Shown here piece by piece: positions 41,749 to 50,399 of a DNA stretch of 64,000 nt; position 1 is the stretch's first letter, and every line of letters starts with the position of its first letter. The stretch covers positions 124,001 through 188,000 of the forward strand of contig NZ_JAUQUB010000002.1 of NCBI RefSeq assembly GCF_030580675.1, read 5' to 3'. The notes beneath the pieces were generated by a model. It saw nothing but the letters and a program-made list of their open reading frames with translations, did no database searches and was not told where the DNA came from. A program made the translations under genes and the position numbers. This DNA is from Antiquaquibacter soli (GTDB taxonomy: Bacteria; Actinomycetota; Actinomycetes; Actinomycetales; Microbacteriaceae).

Positions 41749-43010
41749 CCGGCGACAAATGGTTCCGAGACGGTGCCCTGCATTTCGCCCTGGGCATCGA
41801 GGACACCTTCGTGCCGCAGGGAGGCCCCGGCGAGCGGCCGATCGACGAGTACGAGCTGACCGAGCACTACCGGTTCTTCAGCGACGACCTCCGCCTCGCG
41901 GCCGAGTCGGGTGCCGGGATGCTCCGCTGGGGCATCCCGTGGCACCGGGTCAACCCGGAACCGGGCTGCTTCGACTGGTCGTGGCTCGATGCCGTGTTCG
42001 CGCGCTTCGCCGAGCTCGAGCTGCGGCCCGTCGTCGACCTGCTCCACTACGGCACGCCTGTGTGGCTCGATCGCCAGTTCGCGAACCCGGACTACCCGCA
42101 GCGCGTCGCCGAATACGGGGTCGCGGTCGCGGAGCGCTACGCCGACACGGTGACCGACTACACCCCGGTGAACGAGCCGATGATCCATGCCTTGTTCAGC
42201 GGTCAGTACGCGTACTGGCCGCCCTACCTCTCGGGGGCCCCGGGGCTCGTGACGATGAGTACGCAGCTCGCGCGCGGGTTCCAGCTCACGCAGCGCGGCA
42301 TCGCCGAGGTGCTCGGCGACCGGGCGACCTTCGTGCACGTCGATGCGGGGATGCGTTACGACGGGCACGAGTCTCGCGCTGCCGAGATCGAGCACTTGCG
42401 CGAGCAGGTGTGGCTCGTCGAGGATCTCGCGACGGGGCGCGGCGGGCCGGAGCATCCGCTCGCCCGCTTCCTCGCCGAGAACGGCGCGACCGACGATGTG
42501 CTCGAGCAGCTGCGGCGGGGCGCTGTGCAGCCCGACGTCGTCGGCGTGAACTACTACCCGCGCCACTCCACCGAGCTGCTGCTGGAGGGGCAGCGGCACG
42601 GGGGCGGGTTCGCCGACCCCCGACCCGTGCGGGACGACGGCACCGCAGGGCTGGAGGAGCTGCTGCGCGCGGCGGCCGCCCGGTACGGAGCTCCCGTCGC
42701 GCTCACCGAGACGTGCGTCACGGGCTCCGTTGAGGAGCGGGCGGAGTGGCTGGATGACTCCGTCGCGTGCATCGACCGCCTGCGCGCCGAGGGTGTCGAC
42801 GTCGTCGCCTACACGTGGTGGCCGTTGTTCGACATGTACGAGTGGACGTGGCGCCACTCGGAGAACCCCCGGGCCGACCACCAGCTCACCATGGGCCTCT
42901 ACTCGCTCGAGGAGACGTCGGACGGGCTCACCCGGGTCCCCACTCCCCTCGTCGATCGCTTCCGCCGCCACGCCCGCGGCATCCACCCCACCTTCGAAGG
43001 ACACGCATGA
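41745..43010 (+). CDS. GH1-like beta-glycosidase
   Basis: A 421-residue cytoplasmic enzyme similar to family 1 beta-glucosidases/galactosidases. Acid/base Glu144 is in PVNEPM, nucleophile Glu322 in LTETCV, and RWGIPWHRVNPEPG marks the barrel. The GH1 nucleophile is normally in I/VTENG; here it is TETC, and the length is about 30-50 residues short, so this is a divergent branch. It overlaps permease and arabinofuranosidase genes by 4 bp each. It probably hydrolyses imported oligosaccharides. Confidence 0.78.
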   Translation: MTGDKWFRDGALHFALGIEDTFVPQGGPGERPIDEYELTEHYRFFSDDLRLAAESGAGMLRWGIPWHRVNPEPGCFDWSWLDAVFARFAELELRPVVDLLHYGTPVWLDRQFANPDYPQRVAEYGVAVAERYADTVTDYTPVNEPMIHALFSGQYAYWPPYLSGAPGLVTMSTQLARGFQLTQRGIAEVLGDRATFVHVDAGMRYDGHESRAAEIEHLREQVWLVEDLATGRGGPEHPLARFLAENGATDDVLEQLRRGAVQPDVVGVNYYPRHSTELLLEGQRHGGGFADPRPVRDDGTAGLEELLRAAAARYGAPVALTETCVTGSVEERAEWLDDSVACIDRLRAEGVDVVAYTWWPLFDMYEWTWRHSENPRADHQLTMGLYSLEETSDGLTRVPTPLVDRFRRHARGIHPTFEGHA

Positions 43011-44521
43011 GCACCGCGAGACTGACCGTCGACCCGGCGTCGACGATCGGCGCTATCCGCCGCCGCCTCTTCGGCGGCTTCGTCGAGCACCTGGGCCGCC
43101 ACATCTACGACGGCATCTTCGAGCCCGGTCATCCGACGGCAGGGGAGGACGGCTTCCGCCGGGATGTGGTCGAGCTCGTGCGCGAGCTCGGGGTGAGCAC
43201 CATTCGCTACCCGGGGGGCAACTTCGTGTCCGCGTTCAAGTGGGAGGACTCGGTGGGTCCGCGCGAGCAGCGCCCTCGGCGCCTCGACCCGGCGTGGCAC
43301 TCGACCGAGACGAACCAGGTGGGCCTCCACGAGTTCGCCGACTGGCTCGACCTCGTCGGAAGCGACCTGATGCTCGCGGTCAACCTCGGCACTCGGGGGA
43401 TCGCCGAGGCGATCGAGCTCCTCGAGTACACGAACATCCCCGGTGGTACCGAGCTCTCGGAGCGTCGGCGCGCGAACGGTCGCGACGAGCCTTTCGCCGT
43501 CGACATGTGGTGCCTCGGCAACGAGATGGACGGACCCTGGCAGGTCGGCCACCGCTCGGCCGACGACTACGGAAAGCTCGCCGCGCAGACGGCGCGCGCG
43601 ATGAGCCTCATCGACGACAGTCTGAAGTTCGTCGTGTGCGGGTCGTCGAGCGCCTCGATGCCGACCTTCGGCGAGTGGGAGCGCGTGGTTCTCACGCACG
43701 CCTACGACGAGGTCGACTACATCTCCTGCCACGCCTACTACGAGGAGAAGGACGGCGACGTCGCGAGCTTCCTCGCCTCGGGCGTCGACATGGACCGGTT
43801 CATCGAGGTCGTTGTCGCGACGGCCGACCACGTGGGGGCGGTGCGCGGCAGTGACAAGAAGATCGACATCTCGTTCGACGAGTGGAACGTCTGGTACCAG
43901 TCGCGGTTCGAGAACGTCGAGAAGATCCAGGGCATCGACAACTGGCCGGTCGCGCCGCGACTGCTCGAGGACCGCTACTCGGTGACCGACGCCGTCGTCT
44001 TCGGGGGACTCCTCATCTCGCTGCTCAAGCACGCCGACCGCGTCTCCAGCGCCTCGCTCGCCCAGCTCGTGAACGCGATCGCACCGATCATGACGGAGCC
44101 CGGCGGCATCGCGTGGCGGCAGACCACGTTCTTCCCGTTCTCCCTCGCGTCCCGCCTCGCCCGCGGTGAGGCGGTTCGAGTGGCCGTCGCGAGCGAGCCG
44201 GTCGAGACCGCCCGGTACGGCTCGGTGCCGTCGATCGACGCGGTCGCGACGCGGGATGGCTCGGCCGCCGCCCTCTTCGTGCAGCACCGCGGCACCGCCG
44301 AGCCCGTCGAGCTCGAGGTCGACCTGAGCGCGTGGGGCGAGGTCGCCGTCACCGAGGCCTCCGTCCTGTGGGACGAGGACCGACACGCTGCCAACGACCT
44401 GGAGACCCCCGAGCGGGTAGGCATGCGCCCGCTCGGGACGAGCGTCGTCGACGGGATGCTGCGTGTCACCCTTCCCCCGCTCTCGTGGGCGGCGATCGGC
44501 CTGTCGACGACCTCGGGCTAG
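43007..44521 (+). CDS. Alpha-L-arabinofuranosidase, GH51
   Basis: A 504-residue GH51 enzyme that removes arabinofuranose from arabinan or arabinoxylan oligosaccharides. Acid/base Glu173 is in CLGNEMDG and nucleophile Glu292 in SFDEWNVWY. The N-terminal FGGFVEHLGRHIYDGI and C-terminal beta domain are canonical. There is no signal peptide, so it acts in the cytoplasm on imported oligosaccharide. It is the last gene of the operon. Confidence 0.95.
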   Translation: MSTARLTVDPASTIGAIRRRLFGGFVEHLGRHIYDGIFEPGHPTAGEDGFRRDVVELVRELGVSTIRYPGGNFVSAFKWEDSVGPREQRPRRLDPAWHSTETNQVGLHEFADWLDLVGSDLMLAVNLGTRGIAEAIELLEYTNIPGGTELSERRRANGRDEPFAVDMWCLGNEMDGPWQVGHRSADDYGKLAAQTARAMSLIDDSLKFVVCGSSSASMPTFGEWERVVLTHAYDEVDYISCHAYYEEKDGDVASFLASGVDMDRFIEVVVATADHVGAVRGSDKKIDISFDEWNVWYQSRFENVEKIQGIDNWPVAPRLLEDRYSVTDAVVFGGLLISLLKHADRVSSASLAQLVNAIAPIMTEPGGIAWRQTTFFPFSLASRLARGEAVRVAVASEPVETARYGSVPSIDAVATRDGSAAALFVQHRGTAEPVELEVDLSAWGEVAVTEASVLWDEDRHAANDLETPERVGMRPLGTSVVDGMLRVTLPPLSWAAIGLSTTSG

Positions 44522-44584
44522 CCCGGCCCGACGGGGCTGTCAACCACCTCCCCGCTCGCGGTTCGCCGGGTTAGCGTCGGCCGT

Positions 44585-45625
44585 ATGACGATGATCGCCG
44601 ATGCCCCGCCCGCCGCCGACCTTCGACCGCAGGCGCGAGGCCCCGTGTCGGAGCGGCTCATCCAGGTGCTCACCGGCTCGCCCGACGACGGTGCTGCATG
44701 GGCCGATCTCGCTCGCGCCGCGGCGCGCATCTCACCCGATGCGCTGCGCGACGACGATCTCCAACTGTCGCTGTTCCTCCTCTACGGACTCCACTACGGC
44801 CCGGCGGAGTGGGTGCGGGGGGAGTGGGAGTGGCACCCCGAGCTGCTCTCCGGCCGCGCGGCGCTCGAGGAGCGGTTCGAGGGGGACCTCCGCGCCCAGG
44901 TGCCGGTGCCCGACGAGCAGCAGGGGGCGGCGGGCATCCCGGATCTGCTGTTCCGCATGACGGGTGTGCAGTCGGGGCCGAGCCTGTCGCGCCACCTCGC
45001 GAAGAAGGCGACGCGCGAGCAGGCCGTGGAGTCGCTCATCCAGCGCTCGATCTACACGCTCAAGGAGGCGGACCCGCACTCGTGGGCGATTCCGCGCCTC
45101 TCCGGGCGGGCGAAGGTCGCGCTCGTCGAGATCCAGTCGGACGAGTACGGCGCGGGCAGGCCGGCGCGGATGCACCAGTCGATCTTCGCGAGGGCGATGG
45201 ATGCCGCGGGGCTCGACTCCCGGTACGGCGCCTACGTCGACGTGGTGCCCGCCCTCACCCTCGCGTCGCTCAACCTCATGTCGTTGCTCGGCCTGCACCG
45301 CCGCCTGCGCGGGGCGATCGTCGGCCACCTCGCCGCCTACGAGATGACCTCGTCGATCCCGTGCCGCAAGTACGCGGACGGCTTCCGTCGGCTCGGGTTC
45401 GCCGAGGAGGTCGTGGACTACTTCGAGGAGCACGTCGAGGCCGACGCGGTGCACGAGCAGATCGCGGGCCGCGACCTGGCCGGCGGGCTCGCCGAGGACG
45501 ACCCGGAGACCATCCCCGACATCGTGTTCGGTGCGGCGGCGTGCCTCCACGTCGACGGGCTCGTGGGGGAGCACATGCTCGCCGCGTGGGAGCGCGGCGA
45601 GTCGTCCCTGCGGACGCCGGCGTGA
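44585..45625 (+). CDS. Heme-oxygenase-like iron-containing redox enzyme
   Basis: A 346-residue protein of the iron-containing redox enzyme group (heme-oxygenase-like diiron fold). Candidate metal ligands lie in helices with EIQSDEYGAG, MHQSIFARAM, HLAAYEMTSS and YFEEHVEADAVHE. Relatives carry out diiron oxidation or fragmentation reactions; the substrate here is unknown. TAGCGT at 44572-44577 is 7 nt before the ATG, and a TGTCAA motif lies at 44538. The stop overlaps the CDGSH gene by 4 bp, and the pairing may supply an electron carrier. Confidence 0.82.
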   Translation: MTMIADAPPAADLRPQARGPVSERLIQVLTGSPDDGAAWADLARAAARISPDALRDDDLQLSLFLLYGLHYGPAEWVRGEWEWHPELLSGRAALEERFEGDLRAQVPVPDEQQGAAGIPDLLFRMTGVQSGPSLSRHLAKKATREQAVESLIQRSIYTLKEADPHSWAIPRLSGRAKVALVEIQSDEYGAGRPARMHQSIFARAMDAAGLDSRYGAYVDVVPALTLASLNLMSLLGLHRRLRGAIVGHLAAYEMTSSIPCRKYADGFRRLGFAEEVVDYFEEHVEADAVHEQIAGRDLAGGLAEDDPETIPDIVFGAAACLHVDGLVGEHMLAAWERGESSLRTPA

Positions 45626-45828
45626 CGGGCGCGGCGTCGGGGGTGCCGGTGACGATCACGCCGTGCCCGAACGGACCGCTCCTGGTGCGCGGGGACTTCC
45701 GACTCGACGACGGCTCGGAGCCGCACCGGCGCACCGTCGCGCTGTGCCGGTGCGGGGTCTCGACGATCAAGCCGTACTGCGACGGCACGCACAAGCTCGT
45801 CGGGTTCCGCACCGAGGACGAGGGCTAG
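45622..45828 (+). CDS. CDGSH-type iron-sulfur protein
   Basis: A 68-residue protein with one CDGSH zinc-finger-like motif, CRCGVSTIKPYCDGTHK, whose three Cys and one His bind a redox-active 2Fe-2S cluster. The GTG start at 45622 overlaps the stop of the heme-oxygenase-like gene, suggesting coupled expression and a shared job. Soluble; no membrane helix. Confidence 0.93.
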   Translation: MTGAASGVPVTITPCPNGPLLVRGDFRLDDGSEPHRRTVALCRCGVSTIKPYCDGTHKLVGFRTEDEG

Positions 45829-45895
45829 CGGCCACCCGTCGTCGGACTCCTGCCAATCTGCGCCGCGCGTCGGCGGGCGGGTCCAGAATGATCGG

Positions 45896-46861
45896 ATGAC
45901 TCGCCGTGGCCTCATCCTGTTCCTCGCCCTCGGCGTCGCGTGGGGCATCCCGTACCTGTTCATCAAGGTCGCGGTGAGCGAGCTCGAGCCCGCGATGGTC
46001 GTGCTCGGCCGCTCGGCGCTCGCCGCGATCCTTCTCCTGCCGCTCGCGCTGTACCGCAAGCAGGTGCTGCCGGTGCTGAGGCGCTGGCGACCGGTGCTCA
46101 TCTACACCGTCGTCGAGATCATCGTGCCGTGGTACTTCTTGAGCTCGGCGGAGCAGCGGCTCCCGAGCTCGACGGCGGGCCTCCTCATCGCGGCGGTGCC
46201 GCTCGCGGGGGTCGGCATCGCGTTCCTCATGGGCCGTCCCGCGAAGCTCACGGGAGGCAACTGGCTCGGCATCGTCGTCGGGATGCTCGGCGTCGCCGCC
46301 CTCGTGGGGCTCGACGTCGCGGGCTCCGACCTGATCGCGGTCGCCGAGATCGCGGTGGTCGTCGTCGGCTACGCGCTCGGGCCGGCGATCCTGTCGCGCT
46401 GGATGCCGGACCTCCCCGGTGTCGGCATCACCGCGGTGTCCCTCGCCCTCGCCGCCGTGGTCTACGTTCCCGTCGTGCTGCTCTCCGGCGGCTGGCCGAC
46501 CGCGATGCCGTCGACGGAGGTCGTGGTCGCGGTCGTCGTGCTGGCGGTGGTCTGCAGTGCCCTGGCCTTCGTGCTGCTCGTGGCGCTCGTCTCCGAGATC
46601 GGTCCGGTGCGCGCGACCGCGATCACGTACGTGAACCCTGCGGTGGCGATCCTGGCCGGCGTGCTGTTTCTCGGCGAGCGGGTTACCGTGTGGACGATCG
46701 TGGGCTTCGCGCTCGTGCTCGCCGGTTCGTACCTCGTGACCCGGCGGAGGCCGGATCCGATCGCGACGGCGGTGCCGACGCACCCCGAGGCCGCGCCGGT
46801 CGATGTCGCCCACGGAGTACAGGGTGACGATGGCGAGGGTGCGACACGTCCCGCGAAGTGA
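45896..46861 (+). CDS. EamA/DMT-family transporter
   Basis: A 321-residue protein with ten membrane helices in two EamA repeats (LFLALGVAWGIPYLFIKVAV; VAEIAVVVVGYALGPAIL). It probably exports a metabolite. CAGAAT, 6 nt before the ATG, is a -10-like box. A 40-residue hydrophilic tail closes it. Confidence 0.9.
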   Translation: MTRRGLILFLALGVAWGIPYLFIKVAVSELEPAMVVLGRSALAAILLLPLALYRKQVLPVLRRWRPVLIYTVVEIIVPWYFLSSAEQRLPSSTAGLLIAAVPLAGVGIAFLMGRPAKLTGGNWLGIVVGMLGVAALVGLDVAGSDLIAVAEIAVVVVGYALGPAILSRWMPDLPGVGITAVSLALAAVVYVPVVLLSGGWPTAMPSTEVVVAVVVLAVVCSALAFVLLVALVSEIGPVRATAITYVNPAVAILAGVLFLGERVTVWTIVGFALVLAGSYLVTRRRPDPIATAVPTHPEAAPVDVAHGVQGDDGEGATRPAK

Positions 46862-47064
46862 GGCGGATTTTTATAGCGCACTCGGACGCGCCGTGTCTAG
46901 GGGTACCGATTGCGCGATCCCGCGGTTTAGCGTGAGGGCAGGTTGAGGATCCGTATGCCTGAGTCACCGAGGCCCGACCAGCCTCCGGGGGGAAGTTAGG
47001 GCCCCCCGAGCCCGACTCGGTCAGTCAGCCAAATAACCGCTGTTCGTTATTTGGGGGATTCGCA
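46862..47064 (+). promoter_or_regulatory. 203-bp leader with a hairpin next to the ribosome site
   Basis: This spacer upstream of the IPT-repeat surface protein contains a perfect 9-bp inverted repeat, CCAAATAAC (47029-47037) and GTTATTTGG (47046-47054), whose right arm touches the GGGGGA ribosome site (47053-47058). Additional GC-rich pairing is possible at 46975-47020 (CCGGGGGG...CCCCCCGAG). No known riboswitch is recognised. Confidence 0.45.
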
Positions 47065-50000
47065 ATGTCGCGTTCACGATCTGTTCGACCTGCCCGTTTC
47101 GGGCTCCGGGCCCTCGCCGCTCTCGCGGCAGGACTCCTCGCCTCGTTCACCACGGGGGTGATCGCCGTTCAGGCGGCCCCCGGTGACGAGTCCCACGCCA
47201 CCGGCACCTACCTCTCGGGCTCGCTCCTGAACTCGCTCACTCCGACTCAGCTCGCGGAGATCGGGTCGGCCGCCGCCGACAACGACGGAACCCAGGCGAC
47301 GCAGACTGAGAACAACGCTCTCAATGCGACGGTTCTGCAGTCGCTCGCGATCGACATCGGCGGCGGTCTGCAGATCCCGCTGAACGTCGCCGACGCGGGG
47401 GCGCTGACGTCCTTCGCCCAGGCAGAGGCCGACGGCTCGTCCGTCGGAGCATCCGGACTCGTCGCGAGCGACGGCGCCATCGGAGTCGGCGAAGTCGACC
47501 CCGGGGATGTTCCCAGCCCCATGACCCTCGACCTGTCCGACGTCCTCGGCGCGACCTTCGCCGCGGAGCTCGCGAACCTCACCCTCGCGCTCGAAGCGAC
47601 GAGCGCGAGCGCCACGGCCGACAACGGCGGCACCCCCGTCGGCGACTACGAGATCGCGGGTTCGACGCTCACCATCAACTCGAACACGGTCGCAGGACTC
47701 TCCGACGAGATCGGGCTCCTCCTCGACGCGGTCGAGTCCGACGTGAACGACCTCACCGGGCCCGACGGCTCCCTCGTCGACGGCGTTTTCGACGTCGCGG
47801 ACAGCGTCTTCGGCCTCCTCGGACTGGGCACGGCGGATGCCTCGATCACCGTCGACCTCGACACCGTGGTCGCCCCGTACCTCGGCACCCTCGACGCGGG
47901 CAGCGGCATCAGCCTCGACCTCACCACGGGCGACATCATCGTCGACCTCGAGGTGCTCAACGGCGGCACGCTCAACGACCTCGACCCGAACACGAACATC
48001 CTCACGAGCACACAGCTGTCGGCGATCACGACCGCGATCTCGACGCGACTCGGGCTGCTGGCGGATGACATCGAGACGGCCGTCGAGACCGCGCTCGGGG
48101 CGGCGACGGTCGACGTCGACGTCGACCTCACGATCGACCTCGGTGTCGGGTTCGTCCCGCTCGCCAACGTCAGCGTCGGCGGCACCATCGACGAGATCCT
48201 CGCCGGCGACGGGACGTACACGGTCACCGCACTCGGAGCGGTGCCGGTCGGCGGCCTCACCGAAGCGCTCCTCGAGCCCGCCGTGCAGGACCTGCTCGAC
48301 CCGCTGCTCGACGACACGACCGGCACGATCGCTACTCTCGTCGCCGACCTTCAGACGGAGGTCGTCGACCCCGTGCTCGAGGGCGTCAACCCGCTGCTGC
48401 TGCTCCTCGACGACGTGCTGCTCCTCACGGTCAACAACCAGGACCCGGAGCCCCCGGTCGCGGAGCAGTTGTTCACCGAGACGGCGTTCCGACTGCAGCT
48501 GCTGCCTGAGGCATCCGGCCCGCTGGGCGAGGCGCTCGAGCTCACTGTCGCCTCGGCGAGCGTCGGTCCCAACGTCGTCGCGGCCGCGGTGCCCTCGATC
48601 TCGGGAATCGACCCCGACAACGGTCCGGAGTCCGGCGGCACGGTCGTGACCGTCACCGGCACCGGATTCACGGGAGCGACCGGGGTCACGTTCGACGGCA
48701 CGCCCGGCACCGTGTTCTCGGTCGACAGCGACACGCAGATCACGGTCACGAGCCCGCCGCACGCGCCCGCGACCGTGGATGTCGTGGTCGTGCATCCCGA
48801 CGGCAATTCGGAGCCGGCCGACTTCACGTACACGCCGCTCGTGTCGGTGACCGACATCGACCCGAACTTCGGGCCCACCGAGGGCGGCACACCTGTCACG
48901 ATCACCGGCACGTGCTTCACCGGGGCGACCGGGGTCACCTTCGACGGAGTCGCGGGCACGAGCTTCGTGGTCGTCAACGACACGACGATCACCGTGGTGA
49001 GCCCGCCCCACGCGGAGGGCGCGGTCGACGTCGTGGTCCAGGGCAGCCTCGCGTGCGGTGGCGACGAGACGGTGCCCGACGGCTTCACCTACGTCGCCGA
49101 CGACGCTCCCGTCATCACCGGGCTGACGCCCGACAACGGCCCGGAGTCGGGCGGCACCGTGGTGACGATCACCGGCACCGGCTTCACCGGTGCCACCGGG
49201 GTCACCTTCGACGGCATCGCCGGCACCGTGTTCTCCGTCGACAGCGACACCCAGATCACGGTCACGAGCCCGCCGCACGCCCCCGGCCTGGTCGGCGTGA
49301 TCGTGCTCCACCCGGACGGGAACTCCGGCCCGGAGGACTTCACGTACACGCCGCTCGTCTCGGTCACCGAGATCGACCCCGACTTCGGTCCGGAGGCCGG
49401 CGGCACGGACGTGACGATCACCGGGACGTGCTTCACCGGTGCGACGGGAGTGCTGTTCGACGGGGTCCCGGGCACGAGCTTCGTGGTGGTGAACGACACG
49501 ACGATCACCGTCGTCACCCCGCCCGGAACCCCCGGGTTCGTGGATGTCACGATCCTCGGCTCCGTCTCGTGCGGCGGCAACGAGGTCGTGCCGGACGGCT
49601 TCGAGTACATCGCGGACGACGCCCCGGTCATCCTGAGCCTCGTCCCTGACTCGGGACCGCACACGGGCGGGACCGCGGTGCTCGTCTCGGGCAGCGGGTT
49701 CACCGGTGCGACGGGAGTGACGTTCGACGGGGTGGCCGCGCTCAACGTCGTTGTCGTCGACGACGAGACGATCACGCTCATCACGCCGCCGGGAGAGGTC
49801 GGACCCGCCGAGGTGCGAGTGCTGCACCCCAACGGCAACTCGGCGCCGCTCACCTTCACCTATCTGCCGGCGACGAGCATCGACGACGTCGACCCGGACC
49901 ACGGTCCCGAGTCGGGCAACACGATCGTCACGATCACCGGCTCGTGCTTCACGGGCGCGACGGGAGTGTTCTTCGGCACGACCCCGGCGCTCGAGTTCGA

Positions 50001-50238
50001 GGTGATCGACGACTCCACCATCGTCGCCGTCGCGCCGCCGGGGACGGGCATCGTCGACGTGACGGTGGTGGGGACCGAGGAGTGCGGTGACGACACCCTC
50101 GATGACGGTTACCGCTACATCCCCGCGGGCCTCGCGCTCACGGGCCTGATGACGACGCTCCCGGCGCTCGGGGGAGCCCTCGGCCTCGTCATCCTCGGCC
50201 TCGTGCTCGCCCTGACCCGCAGGAGCCGGGAGGCCTAA
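47065..50238 (+). CDS. Cell-wall-anchored protein with choice-of-anchor G region and six IPT/TIG repeats
   Basis: A 1057-residue surface protein. Residues 1-37 are a signal peptide. A long beta-rich, acidic region (about 40-510) resembles choice-of-anchor G proteins. Six IPT/TIG immunoglobulin-like repeats of about 85 residues follow (about 512-1020), alternating a cysteine-free type and a type with two cysteines. The end is a sorting signal: LALTG (1023-1027), hydrophobic helix and basic tail, matching the LAXTG recognised by class E sortases. It probably mediates adhesion or surface structure. Start supported by GGGGGA at 47053. Confidence 0.88.
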   Translation: MSRSRSVRPARFGLRALAALAAGLLASFTTGVIAVQAAPGDESHATGTYLSGSLLNSLTPTQLAEIGSAAADNDGTQATQTENNALNATVLQSLAIDIGGGLQIPLNVADAGALTSFAQAEADGSSVGASGLVASDGAIGVGEVDPGDVPSPMTLDLSDVLGATFAAELANLTLALEATSASATADNGGTPVGDYEIAGSTLTINSNTVAGLSDEIGLLLDAVESDVNDLTGPDGSLVDGVFDVADSVFGLLGLGTADASITVDLDTVVAPYLGTLDAGSGISLDLTTGDIIVDLEVLNGGTLNDLDPNTNILTSTQLSAITTAISTRLGLLADDIETAVETALGAATVDVDVDLTIDLGVGFVPLANVSVGGTIDEILAGDGTYTVTALGAVPVGGLTEALLEPAVQDLLDPLLDDTTGTIATLVADLQTEVVDPVLEGVNPLLLLLDDVLLLTVNNQDPEPPVAEQLFTETAFRLQLLPEASGPLGEALELTVASASVGPNVVAAAVPSISGIDPDNGPESGGTVVTVTGTGFTGATGVTFDGTPGTVFSVDSDTQITVTSPPHAPATVDVVVVHPDGNSEPADFTYTPLVSVTDIDPNFGPTEGGTPVTITGTCFTGATGVTFDGVAGTSFVVVNDTTITVVSPPHAEGAVDVVVQGSLACGGDETVPDGFTYVADDAPVITGLTPDNGPESGGTVVTITGTGFTGATGVTFDGIAGTVFSVDSDTQITVTSPPHAPGLVGVIVLHPDGNSGPEDFTYTPLVSVTEIDPDFGPEAGGTDVTITGTCFTGATGVLFDGVPGTSFVVVNDTTITVVTPPGTPGFVDVTILGSVSCGGNEVVPDGFEYIADDAPVILSLVPDSGPHTGGTAVLVSGSGFTGATGVTFDGVAALNVVVVDDETITLITPPGEVGPAEVRVLHPNGNSAPLTFTYLPATSIDDVDPDHGPESGNTIVTITGSCFTGATGVFFGTTPALEFEVIDDSTIVAVAPPGTGIVDVTVVGTEECGDDTLDDGYRYIPAGLALTGLMTTLPALGGALGLVILGLVLALTRRSREA

Positions 50239-50252
50239 TCCCGGCGTCCCCC

Positions 50253-50283
50253 GGTGGGGAGCCTCCGCGACGGGCTCCCCACC
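50253..50283 (+). terminator. Terminator after the IPT-repeat gene
   Basis: An 11-bp perfect stem (50253-50263/50273-50283) with a 9-nt loop lies 14 nt after the stop; the tail (gccttcgttg) has few Ts. Confidence 0.75.
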
Positions 50284-50304
50284 GCCTTCGTTGCCGACCC
50301 GTCT

Positions 50305-50378
50305 CACCCTGTTTCTCAGGAATACGCCCCTGCGGAGTGGATTATCCCGCCCGCGGCATATTCCTGAGAAACAGGGTG
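50305..50378. repeat. Perfect 20-bp inverted repeat between convergent genes
   Basis: The 20 nt at 50305-50324 are an exact reverse complement of 50359-50378, separated by 34 nt. It is AT-richer than its surroundings and follows a separate terminator. It could be a second bidirectional terminator or a palindromic mobile repeat. Confidence 0.75.
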
Positions 50379-50399
50379 GGGCGCGGCGTCAGGGCGCCG

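Noticed and set aside
48591-50120. CRISPR-like periodic repeats
   Set aside because: The periodicity is 516 bp, is in frame and encodes IPT domains; there are no short spaced repeats or cas genes in the window.
47074-50307. A 1077-codon open frame on the minus strand opposite the IPT-repeat gene
   Set aside because: It mirrors the codon bias of the real gene in very high GC DNA, is rich in Arg/Asp/His repeats with no domain or signal, and lacks a ribosome site.
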